From NCBI GenBank assembly GCA_963667145.1, contig OY762943.1:62001-126000 (forward strand): 64,000 nucleotides of DNA, in the 5' to 3' direction. The notes beneath the pieces were generated by a model. That model had not been told where the DNA came from. It was given only the letters and a program-made list of their open reading frames with translations, and made no database searches. The stretch is from G963667145 sp963667145 (GTDB lineage Bacteria; Cloacimonadota; Cloacimonadia; G963667145). A program made the position numbers and the translations under genes. This document shows, one piece after another, positions 6,869 through 14,715 of the stretch. How positions within the stretch are numbered: position 1 is the stretch's first letter; the number at the start of each line of letters is the position of its first letter.

Positions 6869-8028
6869 TTTGGATTTTGTCGATTGGTGCATTGGTTTTG
6901 TTGGGGTGTTGTTTCTATTTCAAGCAGAGTTATTTGGCGTTGTTTGAGGAAGTTAGACGCTTGGCTTTGCATGGTAAGGTGAGCGAAAAAGCTGTTGGCA
7001 AAGAGTGGTCGGTTTATTTGCAGGACTTGAAGGAGCAAAAGAACCAGAATAAACGTCTGGCAATTCAAGAAAAAGACGAGCTGAAGGGGATGATGCAGTT
7101 TTTGCAAACTCCTGTGTGGATGCAAGATAACGATGGAATGATTATTCGAGGAAATCAGGCGTTTCAGGAAATATTGAAGAAGAAATTCGAGCCAGATTTT
7201 TATTGGAACTTGATAGATTTCCCAGAGTTGTTCAGCTTTGTGGACGGCTTTGATGGGAAAAAGAACAATACTTCCAATTTGCATCTGGGCGATTCGTATT
7301 ACATTGCCAGTGGTTCGTTGCTTCCATCGGGTGGCAAAGTGTTTATTTTGCAAGATATTACGGAATTGTCTGAATTGCAGACGCTCAAAAAAGATCTCTT
7401 GATAAATATTTCTCACGAGCTTAAAACTCCGTTGACGACGATTAGCGGATTTTTGGAGCTTTTGCCTGCCGAAAACGACAAGGTGCTAACAATTCTGAAG
7501 CGAAACGCAGAGCGATTGCGGTTGCTTGTGGACGATATTTTGCAACTATCCACCATAGAATCTTTGAGTTCGTTTGAGTTGGAGAAAATCGATTTGGTGC
7601 AAGTGGTGGAAGAGAGCAAATTGCTTTTTTCTGAGAAAAAGGTGCCGATTGAAACCAGCTTTTTTGCTGACAAAGTGGAGGTTTTTGCTGACCCATTCAG
7701 ACTTCAGCAGGTTGTGGTTAACCTCCTGAGTAACGCTGTGAAGTACACATCCGACGGCAAAATAACCGTGAAGATTGAGAAGATTGAAAACGGTTGTGAA
7801 TTGAAGATAGTCGATACGGGAATTGGGATTTCCAAGGAGAACTTGCCGAAGATTTTTCAGAGATTTTTTGTTGGAGACAGCTCACGTTCCAAGTCTTTGG
7901 ACAACACGGGTTTGGGCTTGGCGATTGTGAAGAACATAGTGGAAAAGCACGGATGGAAAATTGCTGTGGAGAGTGAGTTGGGAGTTGGCACGGAAGTGAA
8001 AATCAGGATTGCGGATAAATCTAACTGA
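6865..8028 (+). CDS. sensor histidine kinase, PhoR-like
   Basis: The 387-residue kinase starts at a GTG overlapping the regulator's stop codon. Order of parts: one N-terminal membrane helix (about 1-20), a linker, a PAS-like domain (about 80-170, with QTPVWMQDNDGMIIRGNQAF), HisKA with the phosphoacceptor H184 in NISHELKTPLTT, and HATPase with N box NLLSNAVKYT, G1 DTGIGIS and G2 GLGLAIVKNI. Like PhoR it has one transmembrane anchor and no large periplasmic sensor, so it probably senses indirectly through PstSCAB-PhoU. It ends one base before the small sigma factor gene. Confidence 0.9.
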   Translation: MIWILSIGALVLLGCCFYFKQSYLALFEEVRRLALHGKVSEKAVGKEWSVYLQDLKEQKNQNKRLAIQEKDELKGMMQFLQTPVWMQDNDGMIIRGNQAFQEILKKKFEPDFYWNLIDFPELFSFVDGFDGKKNNTSNLHLGDSYYIASGSLLPSGGKVFILQDITELSELQTLKKDLLINISHELKTPLTTISGFLELLPAENDKVLTILKRNAERLRLLVDDILQLSTIESLSSFELEKIDLVQVVEESKLLFSEKKVPIETSFFADKVEVFADPFRLQQVVVNLLSNAVKYTSDGKITVKIEKIENGCELKIVDTGIGISKENLPKIFQRFFVGDSSRSKSLDNTGLGLAIVKNIVEKHGWKIAVESELGVGTEVKIRIADKSN

Positions 8029-8029
8029 G

Positions 8030-8494
8030 ATGAAAATTGAAGATTATTTGCCACTAATTTTAAAGGTGATTAAGCCTTATTCAAACAACGATAAGCACTT
8101 GGAAGAGGACTTGATACAAGAGGGTTTTTTGGGGATTATTGAGGCGAAAAATCACTACGATGCACAAAAAGGGACGAAGTTCAGCTCGTATGCGTATTAT
8201 TGGATACGAAAGAGGATTTTGGCTTATCTCGGCAAGGAGATTGAGCAAGGTGTTGGCGAAAATAATTTTCCCTTTTTGGAAGACGTCGCGGATGTAGAAT
8301 GCAATTTTGATGAGGAAAAAATGCAACTTAATTTGCCTGAAAATATGCCAGATGAGGAGAGAAAAATTTTGGATTTGGTGTTTGTGGGGAATAAGTCTCT
8401 GCACGAAGTGGCGGAAGTTTTGGGCTATTCACGGGAAAGAGTTAGGCGATTGAAATCGAAAGCCCTCAGGAGACTGCGAGTTATCAACAAATGA
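8030..8494 (+). CDS. minimal sigma-70 family factor (regions 2 and 4 only)
   Basis: A 154-residue sigma factor. Region 2 (LEEDLIQEGFLGIIEAKNHY, then KGTKFSSYAYYWIRKRIL) resembles primary sigma factors such as the window's own RpoD (DLIQEGNHGLMNAVEKYDY..KGYKFSTYATWWIR) far more than ECF sigmas. Region 4 (EERKILDLVF..SLHEVAEVLGYSRERVRRLKSKALRRLR) keeps the helix-turn-helix. Regions 1 and 3 are missing; only about 40 acidic residues separate 2 and 4. The start at 8030 is one base after the kinase stop; an in-frame upstream ATG (8009) lies inside the kinase gene. Its placement implies co-expression with the PhoBR-like pair. Which promoters it reads is unknown. Confidence 0.8.
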   Translation: MKIEDYLPLILKVIKPYSNNDKHLEEDLIQEGFLGIIEAKNHYDAQKGTKFSSYAYYWIRKRILAYLGKEIEQGVGENNFPFLEDVADVECNFDEEKMQLNLPENMPDEERKILDLVFVGNKSLHEVAEVLGYSRERVRRLKSKALRRLRVINK

Positions 8495-8573
8495 AGCTGA
8501 TTGCGATAAAAATAAATTGACAAGCTGTAGCTTCAAAATTTTCTGAAAAAGCAAAGTTAATTTCATGTACTTT

Positions 8574-8649
8574 GGGGCATTAGCTCAGTTGGTAGAGCAC
8601 TACACTGGCAGTGTAGGGGTCAGCGGTTCAAGTCCGCTATGCTCCACCA
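8574..8649 (+). tRNA. tRNA-Ala (GGC)
   Basis: The 76-nt gene has acceptor GGGGCAT / ATGCTCC, D arm TAGCTCAGTTGGTAGAGCA, anticodon stem CTACA / TGTAG with loop CTGGCAG giving GGC, T arm AGCGGTTCAAGTCCGCT and an encoded CCA. A TTGACA box lies at 8517-8522. Confidence 0.96.
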
Positions 8650-8659
8650 TTTTTTTATA

Positions 8660-8693
8660 AAGCGTTTATCTACATAAGATGAACGCTTTTTTT
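8660..8693 (+). terminator. terminator after tRNA-Ala
   Basis: AAGCGTTTATC pairs with GATGAACGCTT (one G-T pair) across a seven-base loop, followed by seven T. Confidence 0.85.
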
Positions 8694-8760
8694 CTTGACT
8701 TCATTGTCTTTATCTCTTTTATGCCTATTAGGTATGTTATTTTGATTTAGGAGAACTTAG

Positions 8761-9774
8761 ATGTTGAAAACGGTTTTTTCCAGTGATAACGCTTCTGGTG
8801 TTGATTTGCGAATTATCAGAGAGTTGAAGAAATGTAGTAGCAAATATCATGTGCCGTATGGTCATGAGGAATCGGTTACCGATGAGTTGTTTAGCGAATT
8901 TTTGGAACAAGATGTCAAGGCGTATTTTGTGTACAATGGCACGGCAGCAAATGTCTTGGGAATTACTTATGGTTTGCGTAGTCATCAGGCGGTAGTTTGT
9001 GCGGATACTGGACACATAAATGTGGACGAGTGTGGTGCTTTGGAGAAGATTTCGGGAAGCAAAATTTTGTATGTGCCTTCCGATGATGGCAAAATTTGTC
9101 CGCAGGATGTGGAAGCTTTTTTGTGGCAAGTGGGGAGTTATCATCGAGTTCAGCCGAAGGTGATTTACATAACTCAATCCACAGAACTTGGTGGGCTTTA
9201 TTCACTGGAGGAGATTAGGGAATTAGCCGATTTCGCTCATGCTCACGAGATGTATTTGTATTTGGACGGAGCGAGAATTGCCAACGCTTTGGTCGCTTTG
9301 GATTGCTCTGCCAAGGAGCTTTTGGTGGATACTGGAGTGGATATATGCAGTTTCGGTGGCACTAAAAACGGTTTGATGTTTGGGGAAGCTGTGATTTTCC
9401 TGAACACATATTTGGCGAAAGATTTCGATTTCTATCGCAAGCAAAATATGCAGTTGCATTCCAAACACGAGTATATCTATCGTCAGTATGAGGCGTACGT
9501 CAATGATGGTATTTACTTGGAGAATGCGAAAAAGGCCAACGAGATGGCTACTTATTTGGAGAAGGAACTGCGTGGATGGGTGGAACTGGAGCGTCCCGTG
9601 GAGACGAATATGCTTTTTCTTAGATTGAATGAAGCTCAGATTGATGCTTTTTGCAAGGAGTACGACAGCAGGGTATTTGGGCTGAAAAATGGTGTGTTGC
9701 GTTTAGTGACTTCTTTTATGACGGACAAGCGTGAGATTTTTGAGTTGGCAGATGTTATTAAGAGGGCGAAGTAG
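8761..9774 (+). CDS. low-specificity L-threonine aldolase
   Basis: A 337-residue PLP fold-type I enzyme of the beta-eliminating lyase/threonine aldolase family that splits L-threonine (and allo-threonine) to glycine and acetaldehyde. It has the opening FSSDNASGVDLRIIREL, the YGHEESVTDEL segment, the cofactor motif FVYNGTAANVLG, aspartate in LYLDGARIANAL and the Schiff-base lysine K202 in SFGGTKNG. TTAGGAG precedes the ATG. It directly abuts hisD (the next ATG begins at the base after its stop codon), an unusual partner. The pair may form a small amino-acid catabolic or glycine-supply operon. Substrate preference cannot be read from sequence. Confidence 0.87.
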   Translation: MLKTVFSSDNASGVDLRIIRELKKCSSKYHVPYGHEESVTDELFSEFLEQDVKAYFVYNGTAANVLGITYGLRSHQAVVCADTGHINVDECGALEKISGSKILYVPSDDGKICPQDVEAFLWQVGSYHRVQPKVIYITQSTELGGLYSLEEIRELADFAHAHEMYLYLDGARIANALVALDCSAKELLVDTGVDICSFGGTKNGLMFGEAVIFLNTYLAKDFDFYRKQNMQLHSKHEYIYRQYEAYVNDGIYLENAKKANEMATYLEKELRGWVELERPVETNMLFLRLNEAQIDAFCKEYDSRVFGLKNGVLRLVTSFMTDKREIFELADVIKRAK

Positions 9775-11037
9775 ATGATTAAAATTATTGGAAGCAGGGA
9801 GTTACCCGCTAATTTTTTTGCTCCTTTGGATTATAGCGGAGAGGATGCAGTTTTAGAGATTTTGGACGATGTCAAATCCTATGGCGATAGAGCTATCAGG
9901 AAATATTCCCAGAAATTTGACGGAGTTGATTTAGATAAGTTTTTAATATCAAGTTCGGAGATAAGCAACGCTTATTCGTTTTTGTCGAGCGAGCAGATAG
10001 AGGCGATTGAGTATTCTAAAAATAATTTGGAGAAATTTGCCAAGGCTCAGCTTGAGCAGTCCAAAAATTTTGAACTGGAGACGGATAAAGGAGTTTGGTG
10101 TGGGCAGAGAGTTGTCCCTATTGAGAATGTGTGTGTGTACGCTCCTGGTGGCAATTTTCCTTTGCCATCTTCCGTGTTGATGGGCGTTGTTCCTGCCAAG
10201 GTGGCTGGTTGCAAGCGAATTGTGGTTTCTTCGCCTCCGTGTTTCCGAGGCTCTGTGCATCCTGCTGTGTTGGTTGCTGCGGACATTGCAGGGGCTGACG
10301 AGGTTTACGCTGTGGGAGGTGTGCAGGCGATAGGTGGATTTGCTTTTGGTTCGGAGAGTTTGCCTCGGGTCGATTTGATAGTTGGTCCTGGGAATAAATA
10401 TGTTACGTTAGCCAAAAAAGCTGTGTATGGTGTAGTCGGCATCGACTTCATTGCAGGTCCATCGGAAGTGATGATTATTGCTGACAAGGTTGCCAATCCT
10501 GAGTATATAGCGGCGGATATGTTGGCACAGGCTGAGCACGATGTCAACGCCAGTGCCTATTTGCTGACGGATGACGATTATCTTGCGAAGAGTGTGAGTG
10601 TGGAGTTGGAAAAGCAGTTGAACAATTTGACAACACGAGATATAGCCAACCAATCTATTGAGAACAACAGTTATATCGTTGTTTGCGAAGATTTGCAAGA
10701 GGCTGTGTCTATTTCCAATCGCAAAGCTCCAGAGCATTTGGAGTTGCAGACTGTTTGCAATAACGTCTTGTTGCCTCAGCTGACCAATTATGGATCGCTG
10801 TTCATCGGAGAGCAGTCTGTGGAGGCTTTGGGCGATTATTCTGCGGGAGTAAATCACACTTTGCCGACAGGTTTGTCTGCACGTTACACAGCCGGTTTGT
10901 CGGTGAACAATTTCATCAAAAAACAAACGACTTTGAGAGTGGAGGGAGCGAAAAAGGTTACGGAAGTTGCGGGAGTTTTTGCCAAGATGGAAGGCTTGGA
11001 TGCTCATAGCAAATCTGCATTGAAGAGACTAGAATAG
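9775..11037 (+). CDS. hisD: histidinol dehydrogenase
   Basis: The 420-residue protein matches HisD, which oxidises L-histidinol to histidine in two NAD-dependent steps. The catalytic and zinc residues all seem present: Q252 and H255 (QAEHD), E320 and H321 (APEHLEL), D354 (ALGDYSAGVNHTLPT) and H411 near the C-terminus. Other family motifs are YAPGGNFPLPSSVLMGVVPA and DFIAGPSE. No other his gene is in the window, and the partner gene is threonine aldolase. Either histidine genes are scattered in this genome or this copy belongs to the HisD-like dehydrogenases acting on other alcohols. No terminator separates it from cstA 38 bases downstream. Confidence 0.88.
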   Translation: MIKIIGSRELPANFFAPLDYSGEDAVLEILDDVKSYGDRAIRKYSQKFDGVDLDKFLISSSEISNAYSFLSSEQIEAIEYSKNNLEKFAKAQLEQSKNFELETDKGVWCGQRVVPIENVCVYAPGGNFPLPSSVLMGVVPAKVAGCKRIVVSSPPCFRGSVHPAVLVAADIAGADEVYAVGGVQAIGGFAFGSESLPRVDLIVGPGNKYVTLAKKAVYGVVGIDFIAGPSEVMIIADKVANPEYIAADMLAQAEHDVNASAYLLTDDDYLAKSVSVELEKQLNNLTTRDIANQSIENNSYIVVCEDLQEAVSISNRKAPEHLELQTVCNNVLLPQLTNYGSLFIGEQSVEALGDYSAGVNHTLPTGLSARYTAGLSVNNFIKKQTTLRVEGAKKVTEVAGVFAKMEGLDAHSKSALKRLE

Positions 11038-11075
11038 TTTTGAATATAGAAGATTAACGAAAAAGGAGGAGTGAT

Positions 11076-12779
11076 ATGACTACTTTAATAGTAATTATTA
11101 GTCTGTTGCTTTACGTGTTGCTGTACAAGTCGTACGGCGGTAAACTGACAAAGATGGTGCAAGCGAACGATGATAACGAAACTCCAGCTGTTCGTTTGCG
11201 GGACGATGTGGATTATGTGCCTGCCAGACCAACTGTGCTCTTTGGACACCATTTTGCTTCCATAGCGGGAGCTGCCCCGATTATTGGCCCAGTACTTGCT
11301 TTAGCTTGGGGTTGGGTACCTGCAATTTTATGGATTTGGTTTGGGAATATTCTCATTGGAGCTGTGCATGATTATCTATCGGTGATGGCTTCTGTGCGTT
11401 ATGATGGGAAGTCTGTCCAGTTTGTGGCTGCTGACGTGATCGGAGTAAGAACCAGTAAGATTTTTTATTGGTTGGTTCTTTTCATGATTATTTTGGTGAT
11501 TTCCGCTTTCGGAGCTGTGGTTGGCGGAATGTATGTGGGGCAGCCTGCTGTGGCTTCTTCATATGTGCTCAAATTGGTTGCTGCTCTCATTTTGGGATAT
11601 TTGATGTATAGCGTCAAAATGGATTTTCGCCTTGCAACTGCGATTGGTATTGTGCTTCTAATTTTTGCCATTATCGGTGGAACTTGGATGCCAATCAAAC
11701 TTGGTTGGGGAACTTGGATGATAATTATTGGCGTGTATATTGTGGTGGCGTCTTCCGTGCCAGTGAATATCTTGCTGCAACCTCGAGATTATCTCAATTC
11801 TTGGCTTCTGTATTTTGGATTGGCGATAGGTCTTATCGCTGCTGTATTCAGTTTCCACGGATTTACCGCTCCTGCTTTTACTTCGTTTGCTCCTATTATT
11901 TCTGGTGGTAAGCCAACTCCATTTTGGCCAGCTATTGTGTTGATAATTGCTTGTGGTTCTTTGTCTGGATTTCATGCATTGGTTGGCTCGGGAACTACTT
12001 CTAAGCAAGTGAGCAAAGAAAGCGATGTCAAGATTATCGGCTATGGTTCTATGCTCACTGAAGGATTCTTGTCCACAATAGTGCTGATTTCGATTGCCGG
12101 ATTCTCTTTTGGGATTTTGCAAGATGCAGGTACAGGGCTTACTCTGGATAATTGGGGAATGAAATACACAGGGGCTATGATGAGCAATTTTCCCAAAGCG
12201 GCTATGTTCGTTGAGTCTTATGCGAAAATGGTTGGAAGCACTTTCCTCAGCTTCATCCCTGTGAAATTCGTAAAAGTGATTGCAGGAATGTGGGTGGCTT
12301 CTTTCGCCATGACCACGCTTGATACTACTAACCGTTTGGGAAGATACGCTATTTGCGAAGTTTGTGCACCGCTCAAAGGCAAATCTGACAATTTGCATGC
12401 TTTCCTCACCAACAAATGGGTTGCTTCTACGATTCCTGCTTTGGTAGGTATGCTTTTGGCTTATACCAAGAGTTTCACGATTTTGTGGCCTTCGTTCAGC
12501 ACGGCAAATCAGCTTTTGGCTTCTATCGTTATGTTTACCAGTGCAGCTTGGTTGTCCAAAAGGCTTAAAGTTAAGAATTTAAATATGGTTTTGATACCTG
12601 CTTATCTTCTGTGGATTACAGTGACCGCCGCAATTTTGTGGTTCAGTTTCGTGGTACTCCCTGGAACTATTGCCACTAAACCTGTGACAGGTTACACGGT
12701 GATGTGTATCGAAATCACAATGATAATCCTTAACTTTATCTTCATCTACGATTTCCTCAAAACCAGGAAAGAAGCGTAA
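11076..12779 (+). CDS. cstA: carbon starvation protein CstA, peptide/pyruvate transporter family
   Basis: A 567-residue polytopic inner-membrane protein. It has the CstA opening YKSYGGKL..VPARPTVLFGHHFASIAGAAPIIGP, then IGAVHDYLSVMASVRYDGKS, and GFHALVGSGTTSKQV. CstA/BtsT proteins take up peptides or pyruvate under carbon limitation. An excellent Shine-Dalgarno (AAAGGAGGAG) precedes the ATG. At 567 residues it is of the shorter class. The small protein after it is not the usual YbdD partner, and an ArsA-like ATPase follows; see that entry. Given PPDK and PEP carboxykinase nearby, pyruvate or peptide use would fit the metabolism. Confidence 0.93.
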   Translation: MTTLIVIISLLLYVLLYKSYGGKLTKMVQANDDNETPAVRLRDDVDYVPARPTVLFGHHFASIAGAAPIIGPVLALAWGWVPAILWIWFGNILIGAVHDYLSVMASVRYDGKSVQFVAADVIGVRTSKIFYWLVLFMIILVISAFGAVVGGMYVGQPAVASSYVLKLVAALILGYLMYSVKMDFRLATAIGIVLLIFAIIGGTWMPIKLGWGTWMIIIGVYIVVASSVPVNILLQPRDYLNSWLLYFGLAIGLIAAVFSFHGFTAPAFTSFAPIISGGKPTPFWPAIVLIIACGSLSGFHALVGSGTTSKQVSKESDVKIIGYGSMLTEGFLSTIVLISIAGFSFGILQDAGTGLTLDNWGMKYTGAMMSNFPKAAMFVESYAKMVGSTFLSFIPVKFVKVIAGMWVASFAMTTLDTTNRLGRYAICEVCAPLKGKSDNLHAFLTNKWVASTIPALVGMLLAYTKSFTILWPSFSTANQLLASIVMFTSAAWLSKRLKVKNLNMVLIPAYLLWITVTAAILWFSFVVLPGTIATKPVTGYTVMCIEITMIILNFIFIYDFLKTRKEA

Positions 12780-12791
12780 TTTTAAAAATTA

Positions 12792-13070
12792 ATGTCATTT
12801 TTGAAGCTTGATTTTTGGAAAAGGGCATGGGAGACCTTTGAGGCTATTCATCGAGGTAGAGCAGTGGAATCACTGCAAAATGAGTTGAATGAATTGGAAA
12901 ACGTGTTTTGTCTGCTATCGATGAGTTGCTTGGTGGGGTTTCCTATGCCCATGTTTTATCATAGTTTGGAGTACTTACCCGATTTGCAAAAAGAGTTGGA
13001 AATGTTTTATCTAAAAGCGGAGCGTTCGGACGATATGTTGGCGACTATCGCTGCTATGAGTGAATTGTGA
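12792..13070 (+). CDS. 92-aa protein between CstA and an ArsA-like ATPase, unknown
   Basis: I do not recognise this family. It begins MSFLKLDFWKRAWETFEAIH, has a mildly hydrophobic centre (VFCLLSMSCLVGFPMPMFY) that might touch the membrane, and an acidic, helical C-terminus. The gene starts 12 bases after cstA without a clear Shine-Dalgarno, and its stop codon overlaps the ATPase GTG start (GTGA), so it is almost certainly translated. It does not look like YbdD, the small protein usually coupled to CstA. A role as an adaptor between CstA and the ATPase is only a guess. Confidence 0.6.
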   Translation: MSFLKLDFWKRAWETFEAIHRGRAVESLQNELNELENVFCLLSMSCLVGFPMPMFYHSLEYLPDLQKELEMFYLKAERSDDMLATIAAMSEL

Positions 13071-13960
13071 GACTGGCGTTCTTTTTGGGAAAAGGCGGAG
13101 TAGGGAAATCCACATGTTCTTCGGCTTTGGCTTATCAGTTGGCTACAAAAGGAGAAAAAACTTTATTAGCCTCTTTTGACCCTGCACATAATTTGGGAGA
13201 CATTTTCGGTTTGAGATTGTCTGGCAAGATAAAGGGATTTTGTCCTCATCTGGATTTGTTGGAAATAGATTTGCAGAAAGCGACCGAGAATTACATAGCC
13301 AAAACCAAAGAACTGATTAAGCAGGTTTATTCGTACAACACGGCTTATAATGCGGATGGATATTTCAATCTTTTTCGCTATTTGCCCGGCATTCAAGAAT
13401 ATGCGTCCATCACGGCTTTGCTTGATTTGGTGCAGGAGCAGAAGGGGAATTACGACAACATAATTTTTGATACTCCTCCCACAGGTCTTACTTTGCGGGT
13501 GTTAGCGTTGCCGATGATTTCGATAAAGTGGCTAATGCAACTGAAGAGTTTGCGGGAGAAGATTTTGGACAAAAGGCATACGATAGCATCTATCAATGAC
13601 CGCGAAAACAAATTACGTTGTCAGCAAGCGATGAAGACCGACAAAGTGTTGTCCAAAATTTGTCGAATGCTCAGATGCTATCAAGAGTTTGACGACTTGT
13701 TGAAAAGCAATGAAGCTAAGTGTGGAATTGTTGTGAACCCCGACTTTTTGTCGTTACGCGAATCAGTACGAATAAAAGATGGATTGAGAGAGATTGGAAT
13801 TAAGAGCAAGTTTTTGGTAATCAACAAGGTTACAGATGAAGTTCGTGATGCCGTGAAGGAAGCAAAAAAATCTTTGAACGATGATAACACAATTGATATT
13901 GAGATTTGCTGTAATTCATATTCGTACAAATTGAGCGACGATTTAACCAAAATTTTTTGA
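13067..13960 (+). CDS. ArsA/Get3-like ATPase
   Basis: A 297-residue P-loop ATPase of the ArsA/GET3 group. It has the deviant Walker A GKGGVGKSTCSSALAYQLA, the switch region FDPAHNLGDIFG and DTPPTGLTLRVLALP, which corresponds to the signature DTAPTGHTLR of ArsA. One ATPase domain is present, as in Get3, rather than the two of plasmid ArsA. No ArsB, ArsD or ArsR is nearby, so arsenite export is unlikely; the gene sits in a run with cstA and two unknown proteins. It starts at GTG overlapping the previous stop. Residues 150-210 are rich in Lys/Arg. Confidence 0.8.
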   Translation: MRLAFFLGKGGVGKSTCSSALAYQLATKGEKTLLASFDPAHNLGDIFGLRLSGKIKGFCPHLDLLEIDLQKATENYIAKTKELIKQVYSYNTAYNADGYFNLFRYLPGIQEYASITALLDLVQEQKGNYDNIIFDTPPTGLTLRVLALPMISIKWLMQLKSLREKILDKRHTIASINDRENKLRCQQAMKTDKVLSKICRMLRCYQEFDDLLKSNEAKCGIVVNPDFLSLRESVRIKDGLREIGIKSKFLVINKVTDEVRDAVKEAKKSLNDDNTIDIEICCNSYSYKLSDDLTKIF

Positions 13961-13977
13961 GGAGAAAAGAGATTATT

Positions 13978-14598
13978 ATGGAGCAAAACCCTTATTTTTA
14001 TTTGTTCACAGCTTTGACGATAGCGTTGGCTTTCAGCTATTTTGTGGGTGCAAGGCGAAACAAAAAAATTTCCAGAGTTATTTTTAGAAATTTAGAAGAT
14101 ATTCTCAAGCCGAGCAAAAAAACTTACACCAACATTGGTGGTTTGATTGGCTATAATTTCGATTACGCCAAGATGAAGGCGAAGAAGATTTCCCGTGTAA
14201 ATGGTGTTTTGACTTTGATTCCCAGACAGTCGCCTCTATATTTGCCGATTGCCAAACTTCTTGGAAGAAAAGACAAGCTGTACATAACCATTTTTGTAAC
14301 GAATGTGGGCTTGAAACATACGTGGCACATCGTACACAACAAATGCAAAGAGCGTATTGACGTGGCAAATTTGCAGTGTGATAAGCTCAATTCAGGTGGT
14401 CAATCTGTGAATTTATTTCATCAAGAAGGCGACGAATGTGTAGCTATCAAAAAATTCATTGCAAATAACAGTTTGAAGCATTTGCGTCATTTGGCATATC
14501 ATCCCGAGGACAAGTGCTTTTCTATGTTGTTGAAGCCAGGGAATATTTCCGAGGAGTTTGAGAAAATTTACGGCTTCATCAACTCGCTGATTAGTTAG
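13978..14598 (+). CDS. 206-aa membrane-anchored protein, unknown
   Basis: An unrecognised protein with one N-terminal membrane helix (about 5-25, FYLFTALTIALAFSYFVG) and a basic cytoplasmic or soluble domain with His and Cys residues (HTWHIVHNKCKERIDVANLQC). A TTG start at 13957 overlapping the ATPase stop is possible, but ATG 13978 follows GAGGAG, so I use it. It is the last gene of the cstA-orf92-ArsA-like run. The single anchor plus position suggest a membrane partner of the ATPase; no motif proves it. Confidence 0.6.
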   Translation: MEQNPYFYLFTALTIALAFSYFVGARRNKKISRVIFRNLEDILKPSKKTYTNIGGLIGYNFDYAKMKAKKISRVNGVLTLIPRQSPLYLPIAKLLGRKDKLYITIFVTNVGLKHTWHIVHNKCKERIDVANLQCDKLNSGGQSVNLFHQEGDECVAIKKFIANNSLKHLRHLAYHPEDKCFSMLLKPGNISEEFEKIYGFINSLIS

Positions 14599-14603
14599 AT
14601 TTT

Positions 14604-14622
14604 TAGTCTATTTGATAGATTA
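14604..14622 (+). terminator. weak hairpin after the cstA cluster
   Basis: TAGTCTAT pairs with ATAGATTA (one G-T pair) over a three-base loop, followed by TTCGTTTTTAG. The stem is AU-rich and the T-run interrupted, so termination would be weak. Confidence 0.35.
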
Positions 14623-14715
14623 TTCGTTTTTAGTGCAAATTCTGCATTATTTGGAAAAAGATTTTGACAAACAACCACACAAAAAAAGTATCGCAAAAAT
14701 TGTAAAGGACTGTTT

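Noticed and set aside
11658..12398. Minus-strand 246-codon frame inside cstA
   Set aside because: Antisense to a long transporter gene with perfect ribosome site; rich in His/Ser/Arg typical of antisense translation.
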